Shown: positions 17,337 to 27,150, counted from the first letter of the stretch. The stretch is 43,501 nt of DNA from Lacunisphaera sp. (GCA_009695095.1 SIBQ01000019.1:1-43501); one strand, 5' to 3'. Notes: generated from the letters alone by a model not told the origin. Translations and numbers: made by a program.

Positions 17337-20300
17337 TCAGGTCACTGACGGCTGGGCGTTGCGCACCGCGTCGGCGATCGTCGCCGGCACCACCTCGGCT
17401 TCGCCCTTCGTCTGGTCGAATCGCATGGACAGCGTCTTCGATACGCCGCGCTCCTGCATCGTCACGCCGTAGATGGCGTCCGCCGAGGCGATGGTCGTCT
17501 TGTTGTGGGTGATGATGATGAACTGCGAGTCCTTCACGAACTGCTTCAGCAGATTGGTGAAGCGGTGAATGTTCGACTCGTCGAGCGGGGCGTCGAGTTC
17601 GTCCAGCAGGCAGAACGGCGATGGCTTCACCATGTAGAGTGCAAAGAGCAGCGCCACCGCGGTGAGCGTCTTCTGCCCGCCTGAGAGCAACGTGATGCCC
17701 TTGAGCTTGGTGCCCGGCGGCTGCGCCACGATCTCGATGCCGCTCTCCAGCGGATCCTCGGCGGTCACCAGCTCGATCTCGGCCCGGCCGCCGCCAAACA
17801 AAATCTGGAAGGTGTAGGCAAAATTCTTTCGAATCTGGTCGAAGGTCACCTGAAACTGCCGCAACGAGGTCCCGTTGATGTCCTCGATCGCCTTCAGCAG
17901 CTGCGTCTTCGCCCCGGTCAGGTCGTCGCTCTGCGTCCTCAGAAATTCAAAGCGCTGCTTCAGCTCGGAGTATTCCTCGATGGCCACGAGGTTGACCGCG
18001 CCCATTGCGCCGATGCGCTGGCGCAGCGCCTCCACCTCGGCTTTGATCTCGTCCCAATTGCTCCGATCAAGCGCGGCGAGGTCGGTCTCGGCCGGTTCGC
18101 CCTTCGCCCCCTTCTCCTTCCGGCGCTGCTTCGGCACCGCCTCCGCGGGCGCGACGCCCTCCCCCTCCTCGTCGAGGCCCAGCGCCTTGAGTCCCTCGGG
18201 CTCGTCGTCCGCCCGCCAGAGCAGATGCTTCCAGTCGAGCGCGGCCACGTCGGCTTGAAACTCCCGGGTTATCTCCTCCGCGAGGAATTGGGCACGGGCC
18301 CGGGTCTCGGCCACCTTAACCTCGTGTTTGGTCAGCTCGGTCTGCGAGCTTTCCGCCTCGGTGCGGATGGAAGCCAGTCCGTCCTCCCCGGCCGAAATCT
18401 GCTGCTCAATGGTCTGCAACTCTCCCCGGATCTTCTCGACGGCCGTCAGCGCAATCCCCAGGGTCTTGCCAACCTCACCGGCACGCTCCTTCTCCGTGGT
18501 GGCTTCCCGCTCAAGTGCCGCGACCTGATCCGTCCAAGTGTCCAATTCGGTCTGACGCTGGGTGAGCAGCTCCTCGAGCTGCGCCCGGCGGCGCTCCATC
18601 TCGTACAGACCGCGGTCCAGCATCTCCACCTTCTGGCGGCGCTCGGCCAGCTCCAGTCGGGCCGAGGCGAGGGTTTCCTTCTGCTGGTCGCGCGCGGCAC
18701 GCTTTTCGACGATGGCTGTCTCCGCGGTGTAAATTTTCTGCTTCTGCGCGTCGAGGCCGGACTCGGCCTCCGCCAGCTGCGCCTGCGCCCGGGTCAGGCG
18801 GGACACGGCCTCATCGTGGTTGCGCTTGAGGTTGTTCAGTTCATTCTCCATCCGCGCGAGCCGGCCGGTGGCCTCATCGTGTGATCGCTGGGCGTTTTTC
18901 TCCTCGGTATGGATGGCCGCGGCGTGCTGCGCGGTGGTCAGCACTTCTTTCCGCTTCTGCTCCAGTGATTGCTCGGTGGCGGTCAGCGCGGTGTTAAGCT
19001 GGTCGATGAGAGCGCGCTGCTCGTCGTGGGCCTTCTGGTCCGCCCCGACGCCCTTGGCCGTCTCGCGAAGATCAACCTCGCGCTGTACGATGCTGTTCGC
19101 GGGTTTTTTGTGGTGGCCGCCGAAAATCAACCCGCGCCGGTCCACCAGGTCGCCCTTGGTCGTCGCCACCATCAGGAAGCTGAACGCGGGGTTGGCCCGC
19201 CAGAAATCAATGAACGCCCCGAGGTCATCGGCTATATAGCAGGCGGAGAGCACACTCGCCGCCGGATGCGAGGCGTCGAGATTGGCAATTGCCTCGGTGG
19301 CGGGCCGCAGCCCGGTCGGCAGTCTGGCTCCCTGCTCCCTGCTCCCTGCTCCCCGCTCGGTCACCTGCAGGCACACGCTGCCGATCTTGTCGGCCTCGAG
19401 CTGCGTGAGGATTTTCTGCGCCGTGGCGAGATCGGAGACCGCGATGGCCTCGACCGAGGCGCCGAGCAGCGCCTCGAGGGCCTTGGCGTATTCCGCCTTC
19501 ATCTCCAACCCCTGCGTGATCGGGGCGAATTTCTGCCCGCCACCCAGCCGGCCCGACAGCAACGCCTTGGCGCCCTCGCCGAAGCCCTCCCACTTTTCCT
19601 GCAGTTGCTGCAGCAGTTTCAGGCGGGCGGCCTTCTGGGCCAGGTTGCGGTCAATGTCCTGCAGGTTGCGCTGCGCATCGCGGAATTTTTGCGTGGCGTC
19701 GAGCAGCGCGGCCTGCGTGGCCTGGGCCTCGTTGTTAGAACGGCTCTGGTCGGCACGGGCTTCCTCGACCTTGTCGCGCACCGAGGCAAGGGTCTGCGCG
19801 GCGGCATCCACGGCCGAGCGCACCTCGGCGATCTCGGCCACTACCTGATCGTGCCGGTTTTGGCTCGTGCGGGCGTCGACCTCAAGGCTGGAGCTTTCCG
19901 TGCGATGGCGTGTCCCTGTGTTCTCCAGTTGGGCCAATTGCAATTTGTCCGAGCTGAGTTGTTGCTCGGCCCGGGACAACTCACCCTCCGCCACGGCAAG
20001 CTCGCGGTTGCGGTCCTGGAAAACAGCGTCGGAGCTCCCGAGCAGGCTGAGCTGCACCTGCTTGTCCTGCGCCCCGGTGTCCACCTGTGTGGCGAGCTCC
20101 ATGCGCTGCATTTCCAATTCAGCGAGGTCACCCTGCCCGGATGCGATGCGCTCGGCGAGGCCGGTGCGCTTCACCTGCGCCAGACTCGCGGCGTTCTCGG
20201 CCTGCTCCTTCTGCGAGCGGAGGTCGAAAACCGCCTGCTGGGCGTCCTGCACGCGCTGGTTGAGCGAGCTGCGCGCAAACTTTTTTTCGTCGAGCGAACG

Positions 20301-21098
20301 GGTGCGCGCCTCCAGCGACGTGCGGCGGGTGTCGGCCGCGCTCCGTAGCACGGCAACGCGTCGGTCAAGCTCGGCCAGCGTGGCCTTGAGCTGGCGGTGC
20401 TGGAAATTGCTTTGGGCCAGCGCGAGCTGCCGCAGGCGGAAGCTGAGGCGCTTGTAGCGCACGGCCTTCGACGCCTGCCGCTTCAGTGAGCCGATCTGAC
20501 GGGCGACCTCGATGATGACGTCGGACACGCGGGCGAGGTTCTGCTCGGTGAGCGCGAGCTTGTTCATCGCCTCGCGGCGCTGGCTCTTGTATTTGGTGAT
20601 GCCGGCGGCCTCCTCGAACACCACGCGGCGCTCCTCGGGCTTCGACGACAGGATCTGGTCGATCTGGCCCTGCGCCATGATCGAGTAGCTCGTGTGGCCC
20701 ACGCCGGTGTCCATGAAAAGCTTGTGGATGTCCTTCAGGCGGCAGGGCGATCCGTTGAAGTAATACTCACCCAGCCCGTCGCGCCCGACCCGGCGCATGA
20801 TCTCGATCTCGTGAAAATCACTGCCCAGCTGTTTCTCGCACTCGGTCAGCAGCAGCGCGACCTCTGAAAACTGGGCGGACTTCCTGGTGTCGGCGCCCTC
20901 GAAGATGACATCCTGCATCTTGCCGCCGCGTAGGGCCTTGGCGCTCTGCTCGCCCAGTACCCAGCGGATGGCGTCGGCGATATTGCTCTTGCCGCAGCCG
21001 TTGGGACCGACGATGGCGGTAAAGCCAGGCTGGAAACTGAGGGTGGTGGGGTCGGCGAAGCTTTTGAAGCCGTGGAGTTTTAGCGCCTTAAGATACAT
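17337..21098 (-). CDS. smc: Chromosome partition protein SMC
   Basis: 1253 aa from ATG 21098 (MYLKALKLHGFKSFADPTTL, the canonical SMC start); the frame remains open upstream without similarity. The head has Walker A GPNGCGKS (residues 31-38) and the Q-loop region IMAQGQIDQIL, followed by the N-terminal coiled coil. The hinge lies around residues 520-660 (GAKALLSGRL, MKAEYAKALEALLG, LVDRRGLIFGG), then the second coiled coil, the ABC signature LLSGGQKTLTAVALLFA, and Walker B FCLLDELDAPLDESN. SMC with ScpAB organises and compacts chromosomes; scpA/scpB are not in the window. A four-unit heptanucleotide repeat (19327-19354) encodes a Gly/Ser/Arg/Glu/Gln insert (RGAGSREQGARL) in the hinge region. 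The gene is intact throughout. Confidence 0.97.
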   Translation of the reverse strand: MYLKALKLHGFKSFADPTTLSFQPGFTAIVGPNGCGKSNIADAIRWVLGEQSAKALRGGKMQDVIFEGADTRKSAQFSEVALLLTECEKQLGSDFHEIEIMRRVGRDGLGEYYFNGSPCRLKDIHKLFMDTGVGHTSYSIMAQGQIDQILSSKPEERRVVFEEAAGITKYKSQRREAMNKLALTEQNLARVSDVIIEVARQIGSLKRQASKAVRYKRLSFRLRQLALAQSNFQHRQLKATLAELDRRVAVLRSAADTRRTSLEARTRSLDEKKFARSSLNQRVQDAQQAVFDLRSQKEQAENAASLAQVKRTGLAERIASGQGDLAELEMQRMELATQVDTGAQDKQVQLSLLGSSDAVFQDRNRELAVAEGELSRAEQQLSSDKLQLAQLENTGTRHRTESSSLEVDARTSQNRHDQVVAEIAEVRSAVDAAAQTLASVRDKVEEARADQSRSNNEAQATQAALLDATQKFRDAQRNLQDIDRNLAQKAARLKLLQQLQEKWEGFGEGAKALLSGRLGGGQKFAPITQGLEMKAEYAKALEALLGASVEAIAVSDLATAQKILTQLEADKIGSVCLQVTERGAGSREQGARLPTGLRPATEAIANLDASHPAASVLSACYIADDLGAFIDFWRANPAFSFLMVATTKGDLVDRRGLIFGGHHKKPANSIVQREVDLRETAKGVGADQKAHDEQRALIDQLNTALTATEQSLEQKRKEVLTTAQHAAAIHTEEKNAQRSHDEATGRLARMENELNNLKRNHDEAVSRLTRAQAQLAEAESGLDAQKQKIYTAETAIVEKRAARDQQKETLASARLELAERRQKVEMLDRGLYEMERRRAQLEELLTQRQTELDTWTDQVAALEREATTEKERAGEVGKTLGIALTAVEKIRGELQTIEQQISAGEDGLASIRTEAESSQTELTKHEVKVAETRARAQFLAEEITREFQADVAALDWKHLLWRADDEPEGLKALGLDEEGEGVAPAEAVPKQRRKEKGAKGEPAETDLAALDRSNWDEIKAEVEALRQRIGAMGAVNLVAIEEYSELKQRFEFLRTQSDDLTGAKTQLLKAIEDINGTSLRQFQVTFDQIRKNFAYTFQILFGGGRAEIELVTAEDPLESGIEIVAQPPGTKLKGITLLSGGQKTLTAVALLFALYMVKPSPFCLLDELDAPLDESNIHRFTNLLKQFVKDSQFIIITHNKTTIASADAIYGVTMQERGVSKTLSMRFDQTKGEAEVVPATIADAVRNAQPSVT
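19327..19354. repeat. Heptanucleotide tandem repeat inside smc
   Basis: Four consecutive 7-nt units on the plus strand: GCTCCCT three times, then GCTCCCC. In the smc frame (minus strand) they encode part of the insert RGAGSREQGARL within the hinge. Since 7 is not a multiple of 3, gain or loss of one unit would shift the smc frame. Confidence 0.85.
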
Positions 21099-21309
21099 TG
21101 AGCGTAAACGGCAGACTAGAGGCACCGCGTTTCCACGGTGCAATGGAAAAAGTGTCCTCCTCCCTTCAGAATACCATCCTTTCCCGTCACTTTTGAGCTG
21201 GCCAAACGGCCAATCCAGTTCCAACGACAGCCGGAAATCAGGACGAGGTGGAGCGCGGCCTCCGGACGATCTGCACCCGTACGGAGCCCGGGTTCCATCC
21301 ACTGCCACC

Positions 21310-22746
21310 TCATTTGTGATCCCACGGCAGCTTGATCTGTAGTTTCGGGTATTTCCAAATCCGGACGACACTGAACATCTTGCCTGGATTGAGGATGCCG
21401 CGCGGGTCGAGCGCCCGCTTGACCGCCTGCATCGCCCGCACCTAGGCCGGATTGTGCTGAAGCCGGAGAAACGGGGTCTTGGCCAGACCGATGCCGTGCT
21501 CACCGGAGATGGCTCCATCGAGCGCCACGACCGCTTCCATCAGCCGCTGCACCGCCGTCTCGGCCGCGCGGGTCTCTCCGGCGTGGTCCCGGTGATACAT
21601 GATATTCACGTGCAGGTTGCCGTCGGCGAGGTGGCCGAAGGTGGGAATCGGCAGCCGGGTCTCGCGCTTCAACCGGTTGAGAAAACGGGCAAAGCGCTCG
21701 TAGTGGCGCATCGGCACAACGACGTCCTCGTTGAGCTTGGCGTCGCCCAGCTCGAACATGGCCCCGGAGCACTTGCGGCGCACGGTCCACAGTGCTTCCG
21801 CCTCGGTCCGGGTGCGTGCCTCCTTGAAAGCCAGGGTGCTCGTCCGCGCCCAGGCCAGCACTGCCGACCGGGTCTCTTTCACCTCGCCGGCTGAGCCCGC
21901 CAGCTCGAGCAGGATCACTGGCCGACCGGCCTGGCCGGGAAACACGGTCTTCCCGGTGGCCCGCTCGGCGCAGAGCACGCTCTCGCGATCGAGGAACTCG
22001 CAGATGGCTGGCTGCACACGCGACCGGAAAAGCTTTCGAGCCGCACCCGGCGCGGCGACTTCGCTGGTAAACGAAGTGAGCAGGGTCCAGCGCGCCGCCG
22101 GTTGCGGGATGAGCTTGAGCACCGCGCCGGTCACCACGCCGAGCATGCCCTCACTGCCGATCCAGAGATCGCGCAGGTTGAAGCCCACGGCAAATTTCTT
22201 GGTAGCCGTCCCCCACTTCACCAGCTCGCCCGTCGGCAGAAACCCGCGCAGGGCGATGACAAAATCGCGCGTCACGCCGTATTTCCCGCCATGCATACCG
22301 CCGGCATTGCACGCGATATTGCCCCCAATGGTGCAGTATTCTTTTGAGGAGGGATCGGGCGGATAAAACCACCCTTTCGCCGCGGCGGCGCGTTGCACCG
22401 TCGCGGTGGTCGCGCCGGCTTCGACGTGCGCCAGGCCGGCGTCGCCATTAATCCGCACCTTTTTCAACTTCAGCATGTCGATGACTCAGCCGCCGCGCAC
22501 CGGCGCCGCCGAGCCCATCAACGTCGTGCCGCGTCCGCGCACTGTGACGGGGACGCGATGTTTGTTCGCCAGCATCAACGCCGGGCCAATGTCTTTCTCT
22601 GTCTGCGCCGTGATGACGGCCACGGGCAGAAAGGAAATTTTGCTGCTGTCGAACGAGGCGGCCCAGCAACCCTTCGCCGAGATATCAACGCGCGCTCCCG
22701 GGCGCCTTTTCAGCTGTCGGGTGGCGAGCGCGTGCGACGAGTTCAT
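21310..22746 (-). pseudogene. GlcD-like FAD-binding oxidoreductase (2-hydroxyacid dehydrogenase family) with two in-frame stops
   Basis: The frame runs from ATG 22746 to TGA 21310 (478 codons, normal for the family) but is broken by TGA at 22486 (codon 87, in PVRGG-stop-VIDML; Trp fits, TGG to TGA) and by TAG at 21442 (codon 435, in LQHNPA-stop-VRAMQAVKRALDP; Glu fits, GAG to TAG). FAD_binding_4 features: VTVRGRGTTLMGSAAPVRGG, PPDPSSKEYCTIGGNIACNAGG, GSEGMLGVVTGAVLKL. The C-terminal FAD-oxidase domain has FGHLADGNLHVNIMY and SGEHGIGLAKTPFL, then RGILNPGKMF. These enzymes oxidise D-lactate, glycolate or similar acids and pass electrons to quinone or an Fe-S partner. Without readthrough no full protein is made. 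It is 55 bp upstream of, and divergent in function from, the lipid gene. Confidence 0.87.
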
Positions 22747-22801
22747 GGGAGAGCAAGTTAAATGGACCCGCCCAGAGCCGTGCAAGTGCACGATGAACCG
22801 C

Positions 22802-25800
22802 TCAGGTTCCCGGAGCGTCCTTCGTCAGCTCAATTGCAAGGGTGCGGCAGGCCTTCAAGTCGATCTTGCCGGTGCCGAGCATCGGGATTTTGTCGACGCA
22901 CCGGATGAGGCGCGGAATCCATAGGTTGGGCAGGCCCGCCTCGAGCAGCTTTGTCCGCAGTTGCTCGGTGGTGACCTCGTGCCGGGTCAGCAGGACGATG
23001 GCCTCGCCCTTGGAGGGATCCGGCACGCCGGTGATGATCGCCACCGGGCCGTCAGACTGGTCCCAGCCAAAAATCTCGATGATGCGCTGCTCCACTGTGC
23101 CGTGTGGCACCATCTCGCCGCCGATCTTGGAAAAGCGAGACAACCGGCCCTCGATGTAGAGGAACCCGTCGTCGTCGAAGCGCCCGAGGTCGCCGGTGAT
23201 AAACCAGCCGCCCTTCAGCGCGGCGGCGCTTTTCTCCTCGTCCTTGAGGTAGCCTGGAAAAATATTGGGGCCGCGCAGCCAGAGCATGCCGGTGGAGGTC
23301 AACGGCAGCTCCTCGCCGGTATCGGGATCCATGATGCGGGCCGACGTGCCGGGCAGCAGGCGGCCGACTGCGCCGGTCTTCTTGCCCAGTTGCGGTATCG
23401 TCGTCGAGGTGGTGATGGGCGGGTGATACTGGTTGATGCACGCCGCCGGCGTCGTTTCCGTGAGCCCGTAACCCTGCAAGATCTCAATGCCGAACAACGA
23501 GAGGAAGCCGTCGTAGAGGTCGATAGGCAGCTTTTCCGCCCCGGTGACCACAAGGTTGAGCGACCTGAGTTCCTCCCGGGTGGCCTTTTTGAGGAACGGG
23601 CGGACGAAGGTCGGCGCTCCGATCAGCACCGTGGCTTTTTCCTGGTGAATCGCCTCGATGATTTTCTTGGTGTCAAGGGGGCTGGGCAGAGTTATCACGC
23701 GGCAGCCGCGCAGCAGCGGATACCAGAGCGTGACGGTGAAGCCGAAGGAATGGAAAATGGGCAGGCACCCGATCATGGTCGCGGTGTTTGGCAGAATGGA
23801 GAGCGATGAAATCTGCGCACAGTTGGCTAAAATGTTGCGATGCGTCAGCACCACGCCCTTCGGTTCGCCGGAGCTGCCGCTGGTGAACAACAGGGCCGCC
23901 TCGGTGCGGTCACCCTCGCGTGGCAGCCCCAGCAGCGCCGCCAGCCACTGATTGGGCAACAGGTGGGCGGCCAGCAACCACGGCACGATGGCGCGCTTGC
24001 CCCCTGCAGCCTCGATTTCCTTATTCAGGTCGAGGGTGTTGTCGGGAAACGGAAAAGTAGGGATCTTGGTCCGCATAGCGACGGCCGTGAGCACGGTCCG
24101 GATCTCCCCCACCCGGAGGCTGGCCTCGATGGCGGTGCGGCCGGCAGTGAAGTTCAGGTTGACCGGCACTTTGCCGGCGCAGGCCACAGCCAGGTTGGCG
24201 ATGTGGGCGCCGGCGCCGGACGGCAGCACGATGCCCACGCGCTCGTCCGGAATGGTCCGCCGGATGCGCCGCGACAACGCGATGGCTACGCCGAGCAGTT
24301 GCGCCGCGGTCAGGGCGCGCCGCTCGCCGGTGCGATCCACGAGCACCTCGTGCCACGGGCGCTTGGCCAGCGAGCGCACCGCCTCCCGGGCCAGATGGCG
24401 GCGCAGCACCGGACGCTGCTGGAAGGCCTCCTCGCCGAGATCGAGCATGGCCTTGCGCACGCGGCCCGTGTCGGCCTGGTCGAAAGGCAGCGGCGATCCA
24501 AACACCACGCAGACCGGCGTCGGCATCAGCCGGGGCGATTTCCAGAGGTATTTGTTACCGGCAAAGGAGTAGATCGAGCCCCAAAGCCCGTCGAGCGCCG
24601 CCGGCACCACCGGGACGCGGGCCTGCCGGGCCATCGCCTCGAAGCCGGGCTTCAGCTCCATCAACTGTCCCGTACGCGAGATGGCGCCCTCGGGAAAGAC
24701 GCACACCAGCTCGCCGCGCTCCAGAGCCTCGACGGCGAACCGGATGCCCTTCAACCGCTTGTTGGGTGCCACAGGAATCACCCCCGCGGCGCGGAAAAGG
24801 TATCGTACGGTCTGGCTGCGCGCCAATCCGGCGAACGCTAGGAAGCGCAACGGGCGCGGCGAGGCGATCTGCATCACCACGGCATCGACGTAGGACAGGT
24901 GGTTGCACAGGATGAGCGCGCCGCCCGCGGGAACGTGCCGGTGCCCGAACACCTTCACCCGGTAGAAAACCGGGCCGATGAGCCGCATTACCGTGCAAAC
25001 CGTTTGATGCGGCAGGTGCCAGAGCCCGTAGCAAAGCATCACGAGCGTGCTGGCCGCCAGGGCGAAAAGCTGCGTCGCCGCATCCCAGTTCAGCAGCCCC
25101 TCGCCGGCAAAAATCACAAACAGACCGTTGGCCGCCAGACCCGCGATGCTATCGAGCAGGCCGATCGCCGCCAGCACCCGGCCGCGCCGGTGGTCGCCCG
25201 ATGTTTCCTGAATAAAGGCATAGAGCGGCACGAGGAACAACCCCGAAGCAAACCCCGCCACGATGAGCCAGATGTGAAAGGCCTGGTTGGCGTGGCCGAT
25301 CAGGGCCATGGCTAGCAGCGACACCAGCAGCAGCAGGCCGCCGATCGGGGCCAGCCCGAGTTCCACCCCGCGGCGCGAGAGCAAGCCCGCAGCCAGGTTG
25401 CCGAACATGGTGCCGACACCCAGCAATAGTGCCATGATGCCCGCTGCCGTGGCCGAGCCGACGCCGCCGTCTTCGTGCAGGCTGGCGCCCATCTGGATCA
25501 GCAGCACCAGCAGGTAGCCTCCGATGGCGTAGAAAAACATGATGCCAAAGGTCGCGCGCAGCAACGGCCGGTCGCGCCAGAGCTCCTTGATCTGCGCGCG
25601 ATGCCGCCAGAACAGCGCCAGATGGAACGGCTCGGTGTTCTGGGCCTTGGTCCGCGCCACCAGTTGGAAAACCAGCCAGGACAGCAATGCCATCACCGCC
25701 AGCACCACGGCGGTGAGCAACGCGCCCTGCCAGGCGGCCCCGGTTCCCGCCACGCCCCCGCGAATCTCGCGGGCCACCAGGACGTCAAACACCTTACCGC

Positions 25801-26272
25801 CGGCGAAAATGCCCGTGAGAATGGCCGTGACTGACAGCATTTCCATGACGCCCACCGCACGCGATAGTCCGGCGGCATCCACCAGTTCGCGCAGAACCCC
25901 GCGCTTGGCTGGGGCAAAGATGGTCGCCTGCAGTGCGAGCAGTACAAAGCACGCCACGGCGCCCCAAAGCGACTGCAGCCACAGCGCCGCGACCAGCAGC
26001 ACCATGATGCCGGCCTGCGACCCCAGCGACGCGTTGAGCACGGTGCTTTTGGGGAAACGGTCGACCACCCAGCCCGCCACGGGGGAAAAGAGGATGAACG
26101 GCGCGATCAGCAGCGCACCCAGCAGGCCGCGGATCAGATTGGCGTCCGTGTCCGGCAGCACGCCGGGATACTGGGCCAGCGCGATGAGCATGAACCTGGC
26201 GGCGTTGTCATTGAAGACAACCTGGGCCTGAGCGACCATCAGCGCGGTCAGCGAAACTCGGGGTGATTTCAT
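22802..26272 (-). CDS. MFS transporter / 1-acylglycerophosphate-type acyltransferase / acyl-CoA (acyl-ACP) ligase fusion, Aas-like
   Basis: 1156 aa from ATG 26272 (MKSPRVSLTALMVAQAQVVFND); the open frame upstream lacks similarity. Residues about 1-420 are a 12-helix MFS domain like LplT (lysophospholipid flippase). Residues about 430-640 are a PlsC acyltransferase with the NHLSYVD (HX4D) catalytic box and FPEGAISRTG. Residues about 660-1156 are an AMP-binding ligase with FTSGSSGEPKGVVLTHRN, QGYGLTETTPAA and the C-terminal GRFDDDGFLYIEGR and KIGGE hinge. In enterobacteria LplT and Aas are two proteins that import and re-acylate lysophosphatidylethanolamine; here all three activities are joined. 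The protein acts in the inner membrane in phospholipid repair or recycling. The gene is intact and apparently monocistronic. Confidence 0.92.
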   Translation of the reverse strand: MKSPRVSLTALMVAQAQVVFNDNAARFMLIALAQYPGVLPDTDANLIRGLLGALLIAPFILFSPVAGWVVDRFPKSTVLNASLGSQAGIMVLLVAALWLQSLWGAVACFVLLALQATIFAPAKRGVLRELVDAAGLSRAVGVMEMLSVTAILTGIFAGGKVFDVLVAREIRGGVAGTGAAWQGALLTAVVLAVMALLSWLVFQLVARTKAQNTEPFHLALFWRHRAQIKELWRDRPLLRATFGIMFFYAIGGYLLVLLIQMGASLHEDGGVGSATAAGIMALLLGVGTMFGNLAAGLLSRRGVELGLAPIGGLLLLVSLLAMALIGHANQAFHIWLIVAGFASGLFLVPLYAFIQETSGDHRRGRVLAAIGLLDSIAGLAANGLFVIFAGEGLLNWDAATQLFALAASTLVMLCYGLWHLPHQTVCTVMRLIGPVFYRVKVFGHRHVPAGGALILCNHLSYVDAVVMQIASPRPLRFLAFAGLARSQTVRYLFRAAGVIPVAPNKRLKGIRFAVEALERGELVCVFPEGAISRTGQLMELKPGFEAMARQARVPVVPAALDGLWGSIYSFAGNKYLWKSPRLMPTPVCVVFGSPLPFDQADTGRVRKAMLDLGEEAFQQRPVLRRHLAREAVRSLAKRPWHEVLVDRTGERRALTAAQLLGVAIALSRRIRRTIPDERVGIVLPSGAGAHIANLAVACAGKVPVNLNFTAGRTAIEASLRVGEIRTVLTAVAMRTKIPTFPFPDNTLDLNKEIEAAGGKRAIVPWLLAAHLLPNQWLAALLGLPREGDRTEAALLFTSGSSGEPKGVVLTHRNILANCAQISSLSILPNTATMIGCLPIFHSFGFTVTLWYPLLRGCRVITLPSPLDTKKIIEAIHQEKATVLIGAPTFVRPFLKKATREELRSLNLVVTGAEKLPIDLYDGFLSLFGIEILQGYGLTETTPAACINQYHPPITTSTTIPQLGKKTGAVGRLLPGTSARIMDPDTGEELPLTSTGMLWLRGPNIFPGYLKDEEKSAAALKGGWFITGDLGRFDDDGFLYIEGRLSRFSKIGGEMVPHGTVEQRIIEIFGWDQSDGPVAIITGVPDPSKGEAIVLLTRHEVTTEQLRTKLLEAGLPNLWIPRLIRCVDKIPMLGTGKIDLKACRTLAIELTKDAPGT

Positions 26273-26369
26273 GCGGGCAAACCGGGCAAAACTGTGCGTG
26301 ACTTGCCGCCGCGGGCAAGACCCATTGTCCAATGCAAAGCGTGTTGTTCCGATGAGCCGCGGCTTGTAG

Positions 26370-26390
26370 GGCGGGATCGGTGATCCCGCC
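26370..26390. repeat. REP-like palindrome
   Basis: GGCGGGATC-GGT-GATCCCGCC is a perfect 9-bp stem with a 3-nt loop, preceded by TGTAG. It lies between the start of the fusion lipid gene (26272) and the end of the TOPRIM-like gene (26502). The shape is typical of dispersed REP elements of GC-rich bacteria. A second TGTAGGG followed by a GC-rich, partly palindromic stretch occurs at 28291, on the other side of the two-gene module. Confidence 0.55.
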
Positions 26391-26501
26391 ATGTGCCGAT
26401 ACCCGGGCGAGTTCGCCGTCTAGTAATCTCCAATCGGGGCTGGGCCTGTTTGCCAGCTTAATAGACTACTTGAATGCAGGCGGAGCAGGTGACCCCCCAT
26501 C

Positions 26502-27140
26502 CTACCCTGTCCGCCAGCTCCGCAAATCCCGCGCCAGCGAGCCGAAGCCCTGCGGAAAATCATTCTCCAGCCGGCGCAAGTCGCCGTGGTGGCGTGTGAC
26601 TTCCTGCACTGCGCGACTGATCTCGTGCGGCAGCGACGGCCGCTCCGTGCCATAGACGCGCCACTTCAACTCGCGGCGCGTATAGGGTGGCCGGCCAATT
26701 GCCTGTCCGGCCACCCACGCGGCTTCGGTGATCGAAGTGTCGCGACCGCAGAGCAGCCACGCCTCCAAGGCCGGCACGCACACGCCGACTGCGCGCAACA
26801 CCCGGTCGCGGCCTTGCGCCGGCGGCAGGCGCTTGGTCGCACGCCGGAAGACCGCGCGTAACCGGCAGATCCGGCAGAAGGGATGATGATAGCCCGGCGC
26901 CTCGTGCTCCGCTGTGTGGACCGGCGAGTCGTCCGAGTCCACCACCACCACGAGGCCGTCGGCGTTGGTGGTGAAATGCAAATGCCGGATAACCGGCGGC
27001 AGCACCTGCTCGACCGACGGCCAGCCGCGCGCCCGCAGCGTCGCCTGCACCTGAGTGAACGGTCCGCCCAGGACGTATTCCACCAGCACGCGCAACGCCG
27101 CCTCGTCCGCCGGCGATTCGCTGAGCAGCACGATGTTCAT
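26502..27140 (-). CDS. TOPRIM-like (DUF4276-type) putative nuclease, partner of the upstream ATPase
   Basis: 212 aa from ATG 27140 (MNIVLLSESPADEAAL); an in-frame start seven codons upstream is less likely. TOPRIM hallmarks: an N-terminal strand ending in Glu8 (LLSESPADEAAL, the E-x-P-x-D-E pattern of TOPRIM nucleases) and the DxD strand GLVVVVDSDD (Asp68, Asp70, Asp71). A further conserved-looking VPALEAWLL (Glu126) is typical of DUF4276-type proteins. A FCRIC pair (Cys89, Cys92) next to two His could bind a metal. The gene follows the ATPase gene by 90 bp on the same strand. Pairs of an OLD-like ATPase with a separate TOPRIM protein occur in phage-defence systems. The nuclease role is inferred from motifs; a primase-like or regulatory role is possible. 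Confidence 0.65.
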   Translation of the reverse strand: MNIVLLSESPADEAALRVLVEYVLGGPFTQVQATLRARGWPSVEQVLPPVIRHLHFTTNADGLVVVVDSDDSPVHTAEHEAPGYHHPFCRICRLRAVFRRATKRLPPAQGRDRVLRAVGVCVPALEAWLLCGRDTSITEAAWVAGQAIGRPPYTRRELKWRVYGTERPSLPHEISRAVQEVTRHHGDLRRLENDFPQGFGSLARDLRSWRTG

Positions 27141-27150
27141 CGGAGGGTCG

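Noticed and set aside
19327-19354. CRISPR array
   Set aside because: The units are only 7 nt and contiguous without spacers; it is a microsatellite-like repeat. No CRISPR array was seen anywhere in the window.
18969-20348. 459-codon plus-strand open frame within smc
   Set aside because: Antisense shadow of the smc coiled-coil region; Leu/Gly/Arg-rich translation without similarity.
21099-21518. N-terminal extension of SMC
   Set aside because: The canonical SMC start (MYLKALKLHGFKSF) is at 21098, and the upstream part overlaps the end of the FAD oxidoreductase.
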